From Methylophilaceae bacterium (GTDB taxonomy: Bacteria > Pseudomonadota > Gammaproteobacteria > Burkholderiales > Methylophilaceae), in assembly GCA_010031285.1 (NCBI GenBank), contig RHAY01000046.1:1-5575 (forward strand): DNA of 5,575 nt, read 5' to 3'. A program made the translations under genes and the position numbers. A model generated the notes under the pieces. The model did not search any database. It was not told the DNA's origin and saw only the letters and a program-made list of their open reading frames with translations. Below, piece by piece: positions 5,050 through 5,575 of this stretch (its first letter is position 1; each line of letters starts with the position of its first letter).

Positions 5050-5575
5050 ATGATACAAAAAATTAAACACCATAAAGCCTCTAGCTTTTCAGATTATTTT
5101 GCACTGAGCTGTACTAAATTTCTCCGTTTTTTTGCCGACACCTTCTTTGCTGGACGTTATGGACATAGGGCTGTGGTTTTAGAAACTGTAGCTGGAGTGC
5201 CAGGGATGGTGGGTGGGACTTTACAACATCTGAAATCTTTAAGAAGAATGCAAAATGACAATGGTTGGATTAGGGCGCTGCTTGATGAAGCTGAAAATGA
5301 GCGTATGCATTTAATGACATTTATTGAAATTGCAAAACCAAATACCTTCGAGAGATTTTTAATTATCTTGGCACAAGGCATTTTTTATAATTTATTCTTT
5401 TTGCTTTACCTAATTTCATCCAAAACAGCACATCGTTTAGTTGGTTATTTTGAAGAGGAAGCAGTTTATAGCTATACAGAATATTTGCATGGTGTTCAGC
5501 TAGGTAAGTATGAAAATATTCCAGCACCTAAAATAGCTATTGATTATTGGCATTTAAAAAAGAGTGCACGATTAA
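5050..5575 (+). CDS. aox: Alternative oxidase (AOX), 3' end outside window
   Basis: The first 175 codons of a cyanide-insensitive ubiquinol oxidase, a di-iron membrane-bound enzyme that reduces oxygen to water with quinol electrons without pumping protons. RFFADTFFAGRYGHRAVVLE is the standard entry to the AOX domain. Diiron ligands seen: Glu45 in LET, Glu84 and His87 in NERMH, and Glu135 in FEEEAVYSY; Tyr142 matches the conserved tyrosine needed for activity (Tyr220 of the trypanosome enzyme by equal spacing). The hydrophobic stretch FLIILAQGIFYNLFFLLYLI (103-122) is the monotopic membrane-binding region. The last ligands (the EAHH-type motif) lie beyond the window edge; the frame is open to the end. 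The ATG at 5050 suits the short bacterial N-terminus, although no good Shine-Dalgarno precedes it. There is no mitochondrial-type extension, and no regulatory Cys like that of plant AOX is evident. Confidence 0.95.
   Translation, partial: MIQKIKHHKASSFSDYFALSCTKFLRFFADTFFAGRYGHRAVVLETVAGVPGMVGGTLQHLKSLRRMQNDNGWIRALLDEAENERMHLMTFIEIAKPNTFERFLIILAQGIFYNLFFLLYLISSKTAHRLVGYFEEEAVYSYTEYLHGVQLGKYENIPAPKIAIDYWHLKKSARL

Noticed and set aside
5157..5381. Minus-strand reading frame inside the alternative oxidase gene
   Set aside because: It is antisense to the conserved AOX core and shows no protein-like features of its own.
1..5575. CRISPR array, tRNA, rRNA, insertion sequence or toxin-antitoxin pair
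   Set aside because: No regularly spaced repeats, no cloverleaf-like or rRNA-like segments, no transposase motifs or terminal inverted repeats, and no recognised toxin or antitoxin were seen.

Overview
The window is AT-rich (by eye about two-thirds A+T). It encodes an outer-membrane protein, MerT/MerP-type metal proteins, a lipoprotein-type dehydrogenase and an alternative oxidase, and it carries a textbook sigma-32 promoter. This points to a Gram-negative proteobacterium, probably a gammaproteobacterium. An AT-rich, gene-decaying lineage such as Legionellales would fit, but nothing here fixes the genus.

Layout. 1-198 (minus) is the start of a small exported protein. 199-410 is a divergent heat-shock control region: a sigma-32-like promoter facing left, a near-perfect sigma-32 promoter facing right (301-329), and a ROSE-like RNA thermometer over the ribosome binding site. 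411-675 is a small heat-shock protein (Hsp20/IbpA class) gene whose alpha-crystallin core has been deleted out of frame. 687-896 (minus) is a second small membrane-anchored protein. 1056-1691 is an SGNH/GDSL hydrolase.

1813-3610 is a metal-handling gene set read left to right: a His/Cys-rich exported protein (one-base frameshift), an outer-membrane protein that has lost its C-terminus, a periplasmic HMA (MerP-like) protein, a MerT-like three-helix membrane protein, and a 41-residue His/Met/Cys membrane peptide. A strong intrinsic terminator at 3624-3654 closes it. 3835-4990 is a lipoprotein-type sorbosone dehydrogenase-like PQQ enzyme with one out-of-frame and one in-frame internal deletion. 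5050 to the window end is an alternative oxidase (AOX), incomplete only because the window stops.

How they fit together. Three genes are clearly broken (hsp20, the His-rich protein, the sorbosone dehydrogenase) and a fourth (the outer-membrane protein) looks truncated, while their expression signals remain. The inner metal-handling core (HMA protein, MerT-like carrier, 41-residue peptide, terminator) and the AOX look intact. The main story is therefore recent gene decay by small deletions. The most striking piece is a fully preserved two-layer heat-shock switch in front of a dead chaperone gene. The least described pieces are the 41-residue peptide and the small exported proteins flanking hsp20. 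The internal deletions are inferred from remembered family consensus, not from an alignment.
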